The notes: generated by a model not told the origin, from the letters alone. A stretch of 64,000 bases of DNA from Metaphire vulgaris (GCA_018105865.1 CM030848.1:6862301-6926300); one strand, 5' to 3'. Positions 21,216-33,240 are shown, numbered from the stretch's first letter. Program-made: numbers and translations.

Positions 21216-22406
21216 ATGATGTCACCAGCTGACCGAATCCACCATGATCCCGGTCCATGTGCCAACAAAGGTCATCTCGACAACGGCCACGACTTTCTAG
21301 CCGTCGGTCCGGCACTGCGAATTCTGCAGCTAAACGTCGAAGGCCTCTCAGCCGCTAAGCGACAACTTATCAGCTCAATTGCCGAAGAACATCACATCGA
21401 CGTTATCTGTCTTGAAGAGACACACGTTGAGAAAGACATATCCGACCTGTTCTCAATTCCGGGTTTCGACCTCATCGCTCACGACCTTCACGCGAAATAT
21501 GGTCGAGCTACGTATACCCGGAATACCATCGCAGACGTCCACCACATAGAGTCCAGTTCACGATACGATGTCATTCAGATAGGTGGCTTCCATATTGGGA
21601 ACGTGTACAAGCCGCCAACTGATACTTGGGATGACACGAACTGCCCACCAATCCTACCTCACCCTGCCATCATAGTTGGTGACTTCAATAGCCACCACAC
21701 GGATTGGGGATATCACCAGAATGACCCAAATGGAGATTACTTGCAAGAGTGGGCATCTGCCAATGAGTGCTATCTTATTCATGATCCCAAACAAAAAGGG
21801 ACATTTCGCTCAGCAAGATGGCAAAGGGAGTATTCACCGGACCTGTGCTGGGTCACGGCGATACACGGACGTCCACTTGCTGCATCCGTCACAGTCCTCA
21901 CCGACTTCCCACACAGCCAACATAGACCCTCCGTACTACACGTAGGCGTACAACTTCCACTGGTTGGCGGGATCCAGAAGCGGCGATGGAATTTTCGTAA
22001 AGCTGATTGGCCATCATTCTCAGCGGATATTGAAAGAATCATTCACTTGATTCCCAAGAATATCTCCATAGAAAGTGCCTATCATCGTTTCTCAGGAGCC
22101 CTGCTAAAGGCCGCCCACTCCAACATCCCTCGAGGCTTTCGACCAATGTACATTCCATGCCTAGACGAAGAATGCAAAGTCCTCCTCCAACAATACGAGG
22201 AGTCGGGAGACCCGGATGTAGCTGATCACTTAATTGAATCTCTGGATGCTGCCCGCCGCCATCGTTGGGAAGAGACAACCGCTAGTTTGGATTTCTCACA
22301 CTCCAGTCGTAAGGGCTGGGCGTTAATTCGACGACTTGGTGCCGCCCAGTTGCCTCCAAAAACGTTCATCCATCAGTTAAAGCAAATTCCGTTGCATCTC
22401 ATTTAA
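21216..22406 (+). pseudogene. LINE endonuclease portion
   Basis: The open part of the LINE polyprotein encodes the apurinic-endonuclease-like domain that nicks target DNA during retrotransposition. GDFN and the catalytic E of CLEETH are visible. The usual SDH motif reads HSQH, so a catalytic residue may be lost. A frameshift near 22385 separates it from the RT. Confidence 0.8.
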
Positions 22407-22513
22407 CAAAAGTCGCAAAAGCGCCCATTGATAAACTATTAAAGCGACATGTACAATCGGAAAATAAAGCCTTCCTACAATCTGGAAAACATCAGCCACA
22501 AGAATCGGCTCCC

Positions 22514-24239
22514 GTGTTCTTCGACAATGACCTTCAAAACGCTCTTAAATCCATGAAAACAGGCACGGCTCCAGGGTACGATAATATTCACCCTGAGTTT
22601 CTAAAAAATTTGGGTCCAAAGGCATGCAAATGGCTACTAACCTTCTTCAACAAAATCATAACGAGTAACAATATTCCAAAGATTTGGCGTAAAGCAAAGG
22701 TCATTGCCATCGAAAAACCAGGAAAAGACAAAACTCTTGCGGCAAGCTACAGACCAATCTCGCTACTCAGCGTCTGTTACAAGTTATTCGAGAGACTACT
22801 ACTGAATCACATCGCCACATCGGTAGACGACATACTAAACCCGTTTCAAGCTGGCTTCAGAAAAGGTCGCAGCACCTGTGATCAGGTTGTTGCACTTACA
22901 ACATACATAGAAAATGGCTATCAGAAGCGCCTAAAGACAGGCTCTGTCTTCTTGGACTTGACAGCAGCCTTTGATACGGTTTGGCATGCCGGTTTACGTT
23001 ACAAACTCTCGATGAATTTCCAACCATGGTTCGTTCGTGTCGTGGATTTACTTCTCCGTGACCGACAGTTTCGAGTTCATATGGGAGATGACATAAGTTC
23101 ATGGAGATGTCAGAGAAATGGCCTTCCACAGGGGCTCAGTTTTAGCTCCTATATTATTCAATCTGTATCTAAATGATATACCTGACACAGTTAGCAGGAA
23201 ATACGGCTACGCTGACGACATCGGCCTTGCCGTTCAAGCCCAGACATTCAAGGAACTTGAAGAACAGCTAACTATCGACACACAGCGGATCTCAGACTAC
23301 TGCAAAAATGGCGACTTAAACCAAACGCCAATAAAACTGTGGCGAGTGTATTTCATTTGAACAACAGAAAAGCAAAATACGAGCTAAAAATTCATATGGA
23401 TGGGAAACAATTGAAGCACGATCCATTCCTGTATATCTTGGCGTTACTCTTGATCGAACTTTAAGCTTCAAAACACATCTTTCAAAGTTGGCCGGCAAAG
23501 TCAGAACCGGACAAACCTCCTGTCAAAATTAGCCGGTTCCTCCTGGGGAGCAAACGCCGCTACTCTGAGACAGTCTGCACTTTCACTTTGCTATTCAGCC
23601 GCGGAATACTGCTGTCCCGCCTGGTATCGCTCCTCGCACACAAAGGCGGTGGACACGCAGCTGCACTCAGCCATGAGACTTGTCTCCGGAACCCTGCGCC
23701 CAACAGCGCTCCAATGGCTGCCAGTTCTATCAAATATCCAACCACCATACTTACGACGGGAAGCTGCAGTGGACAGATTTCTATCGAAGATAGCAGACCG
23801 TGAGGACCTGCCACTCTTCGAGGACCTGTCCAACCCTCCTAATCACCGATTGAAATCACGCCATCCTCTGCAGCTTAACAAGGTTCCCTCAGATGTCGAT
23901 AGACAGTGGAGACTTGACTGGGAGTCGGCTCAGGTGATCAACTGCCAATTGGTCGAAGATCCCGCTATCCGACAACCAGGCTTTGACACGCTGCCTCGTC
24001 ACCTGTGGTGTCTGTTAAACCGTTTTCGAACTGGACAGGGACACTGCAATTACTGTCATCAGAAATGGGGATTAACTGACTCGAACCTGTGCCCCTGCGG
24101 TGTCATTCAAACAATGTCGCACCTAGTTGACTCTTGCCCTATAACCAGGCTAGAGGACGGTGGATTACAAACTTTACACACAGCTGATAATGTCGCAATC
24201 AAATGGCTGACATCATTTAGCACATTAAGCATTCGATAA
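22514..24239 (+). pseudogene. LINE reverse transcriptase and C-terminal portion
   Basis: The RT fingers and palm are recognisable, including the YADD catalytic box, but the frame breaks near 23137 just after NGLPQG and again near 23326 and 23515. The downstream piece (23649-24239) holds the thumb/connection region and the terminal Cys-rich motif. It would have copied LINE RNA at a nicked target. Confidence 0.85.
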
Positions 24240-24436
24240 TAATAATAGACGCATATTGTAAAAGTAATGGCACAATCATTTCATTCATTTTAGTTCGGTG
24301 TCTCAAAGATTGTAGCCTATTGCATCCAAAGAAATTGTTGATATATCTCTAAGAGATACTTTCTAAGATTAAATGTTTTAGTCAGCGAAATTCCTTAGTT
24401 TCGGTTGAAAATTATCCAACCTGACAGCGACTTTAG

Positions 24437-24523
<87 letters not shown>
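24437..24523. repeat. (TC)n(TA)n microsatellite
   Basis: About 44 bp of TC repeats pass directly into about 43 bp of TA repeats. It lies about 190 bp past the LINE end. Confidence 0.95.
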
Positions 24524-24529
<6 letters not shown>

Positions 24530-25430
24530 AAGAGCACCTAGTAACAAGGAGCAAAATCGACAGCAGACCGCAAACACAAAGAATAAAAGAGCTTTGATAC
24601 TTGCAAAACGAGTGATATTAATTTCGATATCGATCAGAGTCAGAGTCTAAGTTCTTTCCGAGCCTCACTGGCTCATAGAGCGGCGCTGACAATTCCTGCA
24701 AAACGGCCTTTGCGATAGCGATACGACAAGATTCAGAAATTGCTTATGCTTCTTGTTTGCAACTGTTTAAAACGAAAACGAAAACGCTGTTAAACTATCA
24801 TTTGTAAGGCATTGTTATGATAATACCGTTTCTTTACGGCGCCTACGCCGATCGGTAAATATGCCGCAACAGCTGGTATCTTCACTAGGGGACGCTGTAT
24901 CCTGCTGCCCGTCGATGTTTCTCCCCCTGCGAATTACCGGACATTTCAGAGTAATTTACTAGTTTCTTGCTGTCGCCTTCGACCGCTCGCAGTTTGTCGG
25001 AGTGTCGGGTAGGGACTGCGATCTCAGGACTTCCTCGGTTTCGTTGCTAAGCCCAAGATTTGTGTCTTAACTGGGCGGCGCAGAGGGGGCGGTGTCGTTC
25101 GACTACCTCCTTCGTTATCGCTTGGGGGCGGCAGACGTTGATCGCCTCGCCTCAGCGACGAGAGGAGTTACTCTTCAAGCTCAAGAACGCTCTAATCTCA
25201 TGCTGCTTGTAGACGTCTCCCCCACAATTACAATCGCATTCCTTAAGAGAATTTGCAAATCTACAACAACTTGACACTATAAAACATTTATTATAACTTG
25301 AACTTAAAATGTCAGTCTCAGCTGACTACACCTGTAATTCAACATACAATATCTGATCACAAGATGACGCCCCCTTCTGCTGTGTTTCTAATTATAGCTT
25401 GTGACAAAACTCAAATCTAACTACAGATCT
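24530..25430. other. non-coding, no feature recognised
   Basis: GC content is somewhat higher between 24830 and 25200, but no domain, splice-bounded exon or element end could be supported. The small open frame at 25092-25274 shows no recognisable similarity. Confidence 0.35.
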
Positions 25431-25600
25431 ATATCTATGCTACCTATCTTCTCCAAAGTTTTTGAAAAAGCTATGTTTGATAGGCTTTTATGGATAAATA
25501 CCTAGATAAATATATAACATGCTCTTTAACTTTCAATTTGGCTTTATACCTAATCATGCCACCTACATCATCGTTCATATCCAGACCCGCTGGTGTCTAT
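25430..25600 (+). mobile_element. LINE reverse-transcriptase fragment
   Basis: Across frames it reads LPIFSKVFEKAMFDRLL, YLDKY and FNLALYLIMPPT. This matches the RPISLLPIFSKIFEK...FGFRPNHST segment of CR1/Jockey-type reverse transcriptases. It is a short decayed piece. Confidence 0.65.
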
Positions 25601-25621
25601 TGCAAATTGAATTCACCTCCT

Positions 25622-25861
25622 TCATTTGTCTCTGTATTGTGTGGCTTTGTAAGCTTCATACATGTCCATGTTGCACCATTCTTTAATATAGTCTATCGAT
25701 TCTTTTCGTGGTCTTCCTCTGATGTTTTCGCCTTCCACTATTCCAAGCATGATTCTTTTTATCAGCCATTCGTCATTCATTTTGCAGATATGGCCATTCA
25801 GATATAAGAGAAACGTACCTAGAAATGTTTTCTCAAACTTGAAATGATATTGAGCAAACAA
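25622..25861 (-). mobile_element. LINE C-terminal fragment (minus)
   Basis: The minus strand reads LYLNGHICKMNDEWLIKRI, ENIRGRPRKESIDYIKEW and a YRDK end. This is the conserved LINE C-terminus (GH..RM...R.P...L.G....RGRPR..W.D.I.EW). It lies head-to-head with the preceding plus-strand RT fragment, so the two are separate insertions. Confidence 0.75.
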
Positions 25862-26308
25862 TCATGGAAAGGGAATCACAGCTTTTTTGATAACTGATTC
25901 TCAAAAAAGTACAAATTGCAGACGAGTGCCGTGTCGCCTTGTATTCTAATATTAAAATAATAATTATTAAGAAGCACAAATAGATCTGCTGAAACTGCAA
26001 ATTTTCAAAGTCAATCACTTTCTGTGAGCAACACCAGTGGATGGATCCTGTTATTTAAAAATATTTCAAACTCACTTCGAAGATTAAAAAATCAAGTCAG
26101 TCAGGACTTTCCCACAGCTAAGCCATCTCACTGAAGTATGGTAAAGTAGGTCTGGATACTCAGATTCGATTTCCATCAGTGAAATCACAAAATTGGCAAT
26201 GACTGAGTCCATGAGATAGTGTATATCTACTGTATGGTAAAGAGTAAGACAGCTGAAAGTTGAAGCAAGTTAAAATTAAGCTTATGACACAGAGGGTGAA
26301 AAACGTAG

Positions 26309-26428
26309 CATGATTTAAAGTGGCGTAGAAGGCATTACTGCCTGTGTGAAAGCCACTAGGGGCACTGCCGGGGCTTGAACCCTCTCTGTCAGCCTGACGC
26401 TCCAGCACGTAATTCACTCTGCCATCTT
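26309..26428 (-). mobile_element. tRNA-derived SINE (minus)
   Basis: On the minus strand an A-box-like TGGCAGAGTG is followed by GTGCTGGAGCGTCAGGCTGA and a B-box GGGTTCAAGCCC. The common tail AGTGGCTTTCACACAGGC...CACTTTAAATCATG follows. The element at 61540 is the same family in the plus direction. Confidence 0.8.
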
Positions 26429-26514
26429 CTAAAAAGAGATTCCTACGTATAATAGATTTGCGTATACCGGTAATAGATTTACACATGTAACTCATTTCTT
26501 GCCGATGGGCTGGA

Positions 26515-26960
26515 TTAAAGTCCTTGGCGGGCCGTATCTGGTACACGGGCCGTACTTTGGAGAACCCTGAGTTAGACTACTGCAACTCACTGTTTCACAG
26601 TCTTCCAAAAGCTTCCATATGTAAACTCCATTCGATTCAAAATGCCTTATCTTGGGCAGCAACCAAATCACCTAAATTCTGCCACATTACACCGTTACTC
26701 AAATCTCTTCATTGGCTGGAAGTAGCAGAATGCATTAAATATAAAATAATATCAATGGCTTATAACTCACTTCATGCATCAAAACCAGTCTACCTACGAA
26801 ATCTGATAATCCCACAACATTCTCGATCTACTCGATCTTTCTCTCATGTAACTCGCCTTCGTCCTCTGAATCAATCGTCTCTCAAATTTGCAACCATGCT
26901 CTTTCCTACGGTATGCTGCACCTGAACTTCAGAACTCAATTACAGCATCCCTCCGCTGTC
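26515..26960 (+). mobile_element. LINE (L2/CR1-like) RT thumb fragment
   Basis: The open stretch reads ELDYCNSLFHSLPKASICKL, CHITPLLKSLHWLEV and KYKIISMAYNSLH. These are hallmark sequences after the RT domain of L2/CR1-type LINEs. A frameshift follows near 26920. Confidence 0.85.
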
Positions 26961-26972
26961 TACATCATGGTC

Positions 26973-27135
26973 CAGTGGCTATTCTAGCCACCTAGACATT
27001 GGGGGAATTCAAAATTTGTGGGGGAACAGACATTGGGGAGGTCATACTACTCGCCAAAATGTCCAAACAAAATTGGGGGGAGAGAATTCAAACTTGGGGG
27101 GATAATCCCCCAAATAAGGCCTATAATAAACACTG
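26973..27135. mobile_element. hAT-like MITE, CAGTG...CTAG family
   Basis: It begins CAGTGGCTATTCTAGCC and ends TATAATAAACACTG, with GGGGGAATTC-type runs inside. It resembles 34063-34256, but its target duplication is poor. Confidence 0.55.
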
Positions 27136-27460
27136 ATCACGATCAAATAAGAAATCATGGGCCACAATTTCCTTCCATTCTTGCAAATTCTCAAGTTTTT
27201 CTTTCTAAACTGAAACGATTTCTCTTCAAAAATCATTTCCTTTATAGCTGTAACGTCACAACCACTAGTGTTTGGATTAAGCGACCGTGCATGAATGACC
27301 CCACCTTTGGCTATAGCTACATCATTTTAAGATTAAACACCTAGGAATAAGGAGCTACTTCGGTGCTGCTTTGAAAGCGCTATAGAAATTAACGAGATTT
27401 TACTTACTTGAATGCTGCGTTGCCATGGGATTGAGTGCGTGTGGCCATTACCGGTAAAAC

Positions 27461-27872
27461 CATTGACGTCTATTAATAGCCTAGACTGGTCATGGCCTAT
27501 AGCCTGTAATTGCAGCAACTGAGGCTAAAGTTCCATCATTTTGCTAGGCTCAGAAGTGTGTTAACTTATCGTTAATGCTTTAATGTGGTAAATTCGTTGA
27601 AAATTCCGGCATGCACCGCGTACAACAGAACGGCCTCTAATTCCTAAACTAATCAACCTAAAATTAATTCCTACGGCAAAAAAATAGCTTATATAATCAG
27701 GAATCTATATATACGAGTGAAAATCACCAAAAAGGAATTTAAATAGCAAAACGGGGAAGTTCAAGTCGGCAATAGTGAGGCTGCCGCGGTCGGAAGCCAT
27801 CTTACGTTTCTCCGACCGTGGCCTCAGATTAACGAGCCTATGACCAGTCTAGGCTATTAATAGACGTCAATG
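27461..27872. mobile_element. MITE, CATTGACGTCTATTAATAG family, copy 1
   Basis: Long inverted ends CATTGACGTCTATTAATAG...GTCTAGGC are flanked by an exact 8-bp duplication GGTAAAAC (27453-27460 and 27873-27880). The 412-bp sequence is nearly identical to 37803-38213, indicating recent activity. No coding capacity. Confidence 0.95.
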
Positions 27873-28164
27873 GGTAAAACAAAAGCGACAGAAAATGAAA
27901 ATCATTTGCATTGCTAACGAATAACAAGCGACTCTATCAACTCAGTATTAGTTTTAAATTTTATTTGCAAACATATCTTGTCATATGTTATGTAAAATTT
28001 CTTTTAAATTAAAAATTTCTCACCACAAGGGGTAAACAACATCCATACAAGGGACGGCAAACCGCACAACGCGCTGATCAAAATAGCCCACAGGTAGACC
28101 AAATCGATGTAATTTTGACATCAAATTTACTCTTTTAATTTATAAATCGGTCAATATGACAATA

Positions 28165-28390
28165 TCAGGATCTATTTACTTTTGTTAAAGCTTGCAAAAA
28201 ATGCCGGATATTCCTTTGTAGACATAATTTGCACGATTTAGGAGTTTTTTTGCTACGAAGCCTACTGACTACAAATAATCGGAGTTTCCTTTCATTGACT
28301 GTTTGGATGACGTATTTTCTTAAGCTCATTCTTTGTTTTACCTTATTGCTGTTCATCTTGTCAAGTCATCTGATCTTAGGACATTCTCCA
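28165..28390. other. non-coding, no feature recognised
   Basis: AT-rich sequence between a MITE and a LINE remnant. The small minus-strand frame here has no recognisable similarity. Confidence 0.35.
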
Positions 28391-28800
28391 GAAAGCCTCT
28401 ACTAAATTTCTTGGAATTATTGATAAGAACCTAACTGGAAAGAGCATACTGAACTATTAGCAAATAAAGTGGCCAAAACTTAAACATTTTCAGACATATT
28501 ATGAAGTAGGCGTATATTAATATTTTTTTATAAATTTGTACTTTACTATGATTCGCCCTTACAGTACTTAAGCTACTGTAATGTTATATGGAGTTATAAG
28601 TTTATAACTATAAATATATTACTTATAAAAATCAAACGCTTCAGAATAAGGCTATCAGATTAATTATTAACTTCTCTCAGCACTCAAATACAATTAATTT
28701 GTACAAGAGCCTAAGATTTTCCTAAATATTCTTAATCTTGCTGATATTCATAAACAGCAAACAGCAATTTTTATGCTTAAATACACTATCAATATATTGT
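28390..28800 (+). mobile_element. decayed LINE fragment
   Basis: Across frames it reads STKFLGIIDKNLTGK, ELLANKVAK, QNKAIRLIINFSQHSNT and LADIHKQQTAIFMLKYT. These are typical of the region downstream of the RT in CR1/L2 LINEs. Its last 80 bp form the start of the palindrome that follows. Confidence 0.7.
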
Positions 28801-29088
28801 GGCGATTTTTTATTTTAAAAACTGTATATTTCCGCTGGTTAGCGAAATCAGTCGTTAGAAGGCGCCACGCGAAATCTTCGCTTGACATTTTGATTTCTCT
28901 CATTATAACTTTGCCTTTTGGAAAGACTGTGTGGCGCGTGGCGCCTTCTAACGACTGATTTCGCTAACCAGCGGAAATATACAGTTTTTAAAATAAAAAA
29001 TCGCCACAATATATTGATAGTGTATTTAAGCATAAAAATTGCTGTTTGCTGTTTATGAATATCAGCAAGATTAAGAATATTTAGGAAA
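28718..29088. repeat. large near-perfect palindrome (154-bp arms)
   Basis: The left arm (28718-28871) and right arm (28935-29088) are essentially exact inverse complements separated by 63 bp. As a result the same 33-residue string is encoded on both strands. The outer part of each arm is LINE-derived. The sequence could extrude a cruciform or give a long hairpin RNA. Confidence 0.95.
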
Positions 29089-29089
29089 T

Positions 29090-29600
29090 GCTACCAGTAT
29101 TTGCCCCGCATGGAAACGAAACGGAAAATCCTGCTATCAACTCAGCAACACTAGCATTGCCGATTTGCCGAGGGTCAGAACATGTCTTGCGCCCACCTCG
29201 TGTTAGCCGATCCAGATTGTGGCCATTTCCTTGCATTGGCGCTTCCTCGTTTATTCGGTAGGCGTCGTCTTTGACTGATTTACATGGAATGAAGGACCCC
29301 AAAGAAGAATGTTCCTTTGCATTCGAACCCTCGCACTACGGAGGACTATTTGACTACTATAATGTGATAAAAGGTCACCAGCATCTATGTATATAATGCT
29401 CACTAGGTGGCACTAGGCGTTACGAAACAGCAACGAATTGGAGGTTCGCAAATTACACTCCTTTTCTTAGCAAGCTCCGGAGTTCTTATCTCCTGCCTCT
29501 TCCATTGTTAAAGGTTCCGATCGTGCTTGGCTTTCGCCGACATCCGGAGCGATCGAACGATGGTGAGCCTTGCAAACTCTCCAGCCCCAGGCTAAGGCTT
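29090..29600. other. non-coding, no feature recognised
   Basis: Moderate GC content and no recognisable domain in either strand. It leads into the minisatellite. Confidence 0.35.
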
Positions 29601-29611
29601 GTGGCAGACAT

Positions 29612-29865
29612 ACACAGTTGCGGCTCTTTCGTGTCCTTGCGAGGTCACTACTCATCAGACATACACAGCTGAGGCTTGTTCGTGTCCTTGCGAGGTCACT
29701 ACTCATCAGACATACAAAGATGCGGCTTTTTCGTGCCCTTTCGAGGTCACTACTCATCAGACGTACACATCTGCGGCTCTTCGTGTCCTTGCGAGGTCAC
29801 TACTTATCAGACAATACACAGCTGCGGCTTTTTGTGTCCTTGAGAGGACACCACTGACTTCGGTC
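29612..29865 (+). repeat. 51-bp minisatellite, five units
   Basis: Units start at ACACAGNTGCGGCT-type sequence at 29612, 29663, 29714, 29765 and 29816, exactly 51 bp apart. They contain TGTCCTTGCGAGGTCACTAC. Because 51 is a multiple of three, all frames show repeated peptides, but there is no other sign of coding. Confidence 0.95.
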
Positions 29866-29869
29866 AATA

Positions 29870-31980
29870 CTTGTGACAGGTAGTCGCCATAAAACTCTTG
29901 CTTTGCGTTAGGTCAACTATTTAAAGGTCATGACATTGCTCCCCTAGATCTTTATGTATTGCTTATTAATTGTTGTTTACCGAGTGCTTAAAGGTCATTG
30001 TAGAAAAGTCGTCACATCTTTTGCAGGTCAAGGACGTACTCGACCTTGTTTTGGATCTCTCGTTAAGCCTGTTGCGATCTCTGGACGCTCGTTCTTTTCG
30101 AATCGTTAGTTGAAGGTTAAACTTATTATTGGCCTCTAGGATAAGACGTTGCAGAATTAGGGCTTCATTTACTTAGGTTTCAAACTACTCAGTTCGCATC
30201 ATCGCCATCGCTGATTGTATTCGCCTTGAAAGTTGCACTGTTGAAAGTTAAATCGTAACCTTGACCTTTCACTTGATTCCTTCTCCCTTAGTTCACAAAG
30301 GGTAATTGCACTCACCTTTGTACTTGAATAATTATTTAGAGTCAAGTTTTAACCTTGACTTTCTTTGGGCTGATTCCTCGCGATCATTCGTGATTTACCC
30401 CAGAGTTGCTCAGACAAGTCACTTTGACGCGCCACATTATGCCTTTGTTCATTACGGTTCTAGTTTTCCTTGCATGATTGACTTTGACGTGTTGTTGCCG
30501 AGTACCCATGTACGTTGGCGTGGCTTATCGAGTTATTTGATCTTGCGGAATCATTTGATTCCCTGTTCTATATAGATGATTGATCATTAGGAGTTAAGTT
30601 TGTCCATGACATTGCTTACTTAAGTTATCATCCGAGTTCATTCGAAATTGTATCCATCTAAGATTTTTGCCATATAACCTCAAGGACTATTACTTTGTAT
30701 TCTGTGTTCAGTGACGTTTATGATGTTCTTCTCAATTATAAAGATGTGTTCTTTCATTAAAAATCGTTGTGTCCTTCACAAGCACAGGCTGTCTCAGACC
30801 GGGACGGGGGCCCAAGTTTAAACGAACGATTTCCCTCTTTGTCCTTAACCTTTCGACAGGGGTCAATTAGCGGATTTCGCAACAATATTATTACCACCGA
30901 TTTTCTATATATCACGTTACTTTGTAACTATAAACAAACTACATACCCATAATGTAAGAAATTGAGATCAATTCTCCATGCCTTATGCTCGCACAACTAC
31001 AAGACTATTTGCTATAAAATTTCTTGGACCCCGTACTTAGAATAGTCTTTCCACTTTTTTTAACAAACTTAATAAATTTGAACGAATTTAAATGAAAATA
31101 TTAAAATAATATATTGTATTTAATAAATAATAAATTGCCTACTGTTTTTGACAAATCTATTTAACGATGATATTGTCTGCTAGGCCTACTTCCTTATTTT
31201 TAATTTAATATCTTCTAATTAATTTCTTACTATTATCCAAGGTACCTACCTGAGGGAACCATGTTCTCTTTTGGTATCTTTTTGTTTCAGCTTGTGTTTA
31301 TTTATGAGCAACCTTTTACTTTCATTTCTTTTGATTCATTTTGAACTTTAAATTATTTCTTGTTAATTTGTCGGATAAGCTTGTTATTCAATTAGATTAT
31401 ACGCTCATATTTCAGACAGGGTCATTTAATTTGTATTCACTATTTCTGTTTCAAATTTAATTGAATTTAATCTTTTATTGCATACGAAAGTTTAAGTAAT
31501 ATGCATTTCTGTTTATTATTGTTAGCTAAGCACTTTGCTTCTATGTAAGGAATGACTCAACCACTGTCGTGTCAAAAATTAATAGTATTAGTCCCATCTG
31601 AAAAACTTAATTGGAGTAGGCTACTAATAAACTAGAACAGATAGATCCAAAAAATCAAAATATTTTTTCTGATTCAAATAATACAAAATATTAGCTTCAT
31701 ACTTTAGGCCTACTACTTGAATTTAGTTTTTTTTGGCTAGTTTTGAATATTTTAAATGTCCTGTTACTAGGGATTAATTTTCTTATCTGAGATCAGCTGT
31801 TATATTGCACTCATCCATTTTAATTTTGTTTAAAAGTAGAAGATTTCAGACGAATTTAGGACAGCATAAAAGACGATTATCACCTACAGCGTCACAAAGA
31901 CTTTCTACAAGGAAGCTGATATTGACTTATTAAACACGATGCCTTATGATTGGTATTATACTATTATTAGTTTCATGAAT
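29870..31980. other. AT-rich intergenic region, nothing recognised
   Basis: No gene or element boundary could be supported. The stretch at 30000-30850 has an irregular excess of AAGGTCA and TTGACC, but no LTR ends or domains were found. Confidence 0.35.
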
Positions 31981-31984
31981 CCAA

Positions 31985-32042
31985 GCATCTGATCTTCGGA
32001 TTTGGTGGCATGCACATGCCACCAAGTCTGAAGATCAGATGC
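31985..32042. repeat. short hairpin (28-bp arms)
   Basis: GCATCTGATCTTCGGATTTG and its near-exact inverse complement (two mismatches over 28 bp) are separated by only 2 bp. Similar GCGTCACAA...CTTTCTACAAGGAAG direct repeats lie on either side at about 31888 and 32189. Confidence 0.85.
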
Positions 32043-32049
32043 ACTAATT

Positions 32050-32878
32050 TCTGATGCTAGCAAAAGAAATTTGAAACTAAGCTCATGAGAGGATTGACAG
32101 AAAGTGAGTCGCTTAAACAGCGTGTTTCGAGCAACCAAACTTAATTATTGTTCGTTAAAGCAAACCACTATCGTTTAGCCAACCTAGAGCGTCACAAGAA
32201 CTTTCTACAAGGAAGTGCATTTTAAACTTTATCAGCACGATACTGTAATGGCCGAATCTGATTGTGTCCCCTCTGATGCTAACTATATATTATGTATAGT
32301 TATTCTTTCTCAATTGGGAGTCGTGCCCATTCCGTCAATCTATATAATTGTCGGATAAAAAGCTAATTTTGCTAAATGCTTCCAATTATATGAAAATTAG
32401 CGAATTTAATGCAAAACCGTTTAGACAGCATTTTTAGTTTCTTGTACATGTGAATTTTGTTTGTAATTCTTGTGCCTTGGACTTCTTTTCCGGAAGTTGA
32501 AAGTGTCTGTAAGAATTTCATGCCAATTTAATTTTTATTCTTGTGATTTGCATACTAATTAAATGGATCTGGTAACTGTACGATGAATTAAATTAACAAT
32601 AAAGCATCAATTGTTTTGTTTTAAGCTGAGCAGGAGTTTAACATTGTAACGTATGGATCGTTAGTTAATAATGATAACGTGATTTCAAGTGGTTTAGCTA
32701 CTGTATGTGAAACTAATACATCGTGAGCAAAATAAATCCCGCACCCTTTTAATTGTGATTATAACTTTGTCAGATTTTAACAAATCTTGGTAAAACTCGG
32801 TAGAAATGTAGCTGAAAGAACTCCAAACATACCTATGTTCATATTTTTCGCAAGATATTTATTTTTTTGACTTGTATG
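32050..32878. other. non-coding, nothing recognised
   Basis: AT-rich. A partial SINE tail (GTGATTTCAAGTGGTTTAG) is visible at about 32676 on the minus strand. No coding signal. Confidence 0.35.
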
Positions 32879-33240
32879 CAGGCCCGCCGAGAGAAATTCC
32901 GGGCCATTGGGCAGATCAGTCACGGGCTTCTATATAGTTTTAAAGTAGGTCTACTTTTTTAGAAAGTTTTGGAAAGATTTGTTCTCATAAAGTTCAGCCG
33001 TGTTAAAATTTAACAGGTCAAGTGTGAAAATAGGTGATGACATGACTTTTTTGTTGCTTGTCAGACTTTTCAGGACGTTATAGACACGTAATGCCTTCAT
33101 CGGCGGGCCCTAAGTTCCCCAACCACCTTCAATGGGCCCAGCGCCACCCAAAAGTTCTTAATAATGAATAGCCGTGCTAGTCCCTGGGCATTTTCCCCTC
33201 ACCCAGTGGCACCCACCTATCGGCCGGGCCGGCCCCACTG
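32879..33240. mobile_element. MITE, CAGGCCCGCCGAGAG family
   Basis: The left end CAGGCCCGCCGAGAGAAATT matches 33570 and 42706. The right end is CGGCCGGGCCGGCCCCACTG. It contains a variant of the shared GACGACCTTTTTTGCTTGTC motif near 33040. The target duplication is unclear. Confidence 0.6.

Larger units (their letters stand above)
21170..24245 (+). mobile_element. LINE (Jockey/I superfamily-like), frameshifted
   Basis: One long non-LTR retrotransposon body read through several frames. An APE-type endonuclease (21216-22406) shows LQLNVEGL, CLEETH, GDFNSHHTDW and DLCWVT. The reverse transcriptase (22514-about 23330) shows GTAPGYDNI, SYRPISLLS, FLDLTAAFDTVW, NGLPQG and YGYADD. The C-terminal region (to 24239) ends with a cysteine motif CPCGVIQTMSHLVDSCP. 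Frame breaks lie near 22385, 23137, 23326 and 23515, so it is inactive. It abuts the 5' edge of the ankyrin-NTase frame on the opposite strand. The 5' boundary is uncertain and no separate ORF1 was seen. Confidence 0.9.

Noticed and set aside
24395..24650. Frames encoding SLSLSL-YIYIYI and RERERE
   Set aside because: Translation of the (TC)n(TA)n microsatellite.
29570..29883. Coding tandem repeat protein
   Set aside because: The 51-bp period makes several frames open equally; there is no start context, splice site or domain.
29930..30960. LTR retrotransposon
   Set aside because: No paired long terminal repeats, primer-binding site, or gag/pol motifs could be found.
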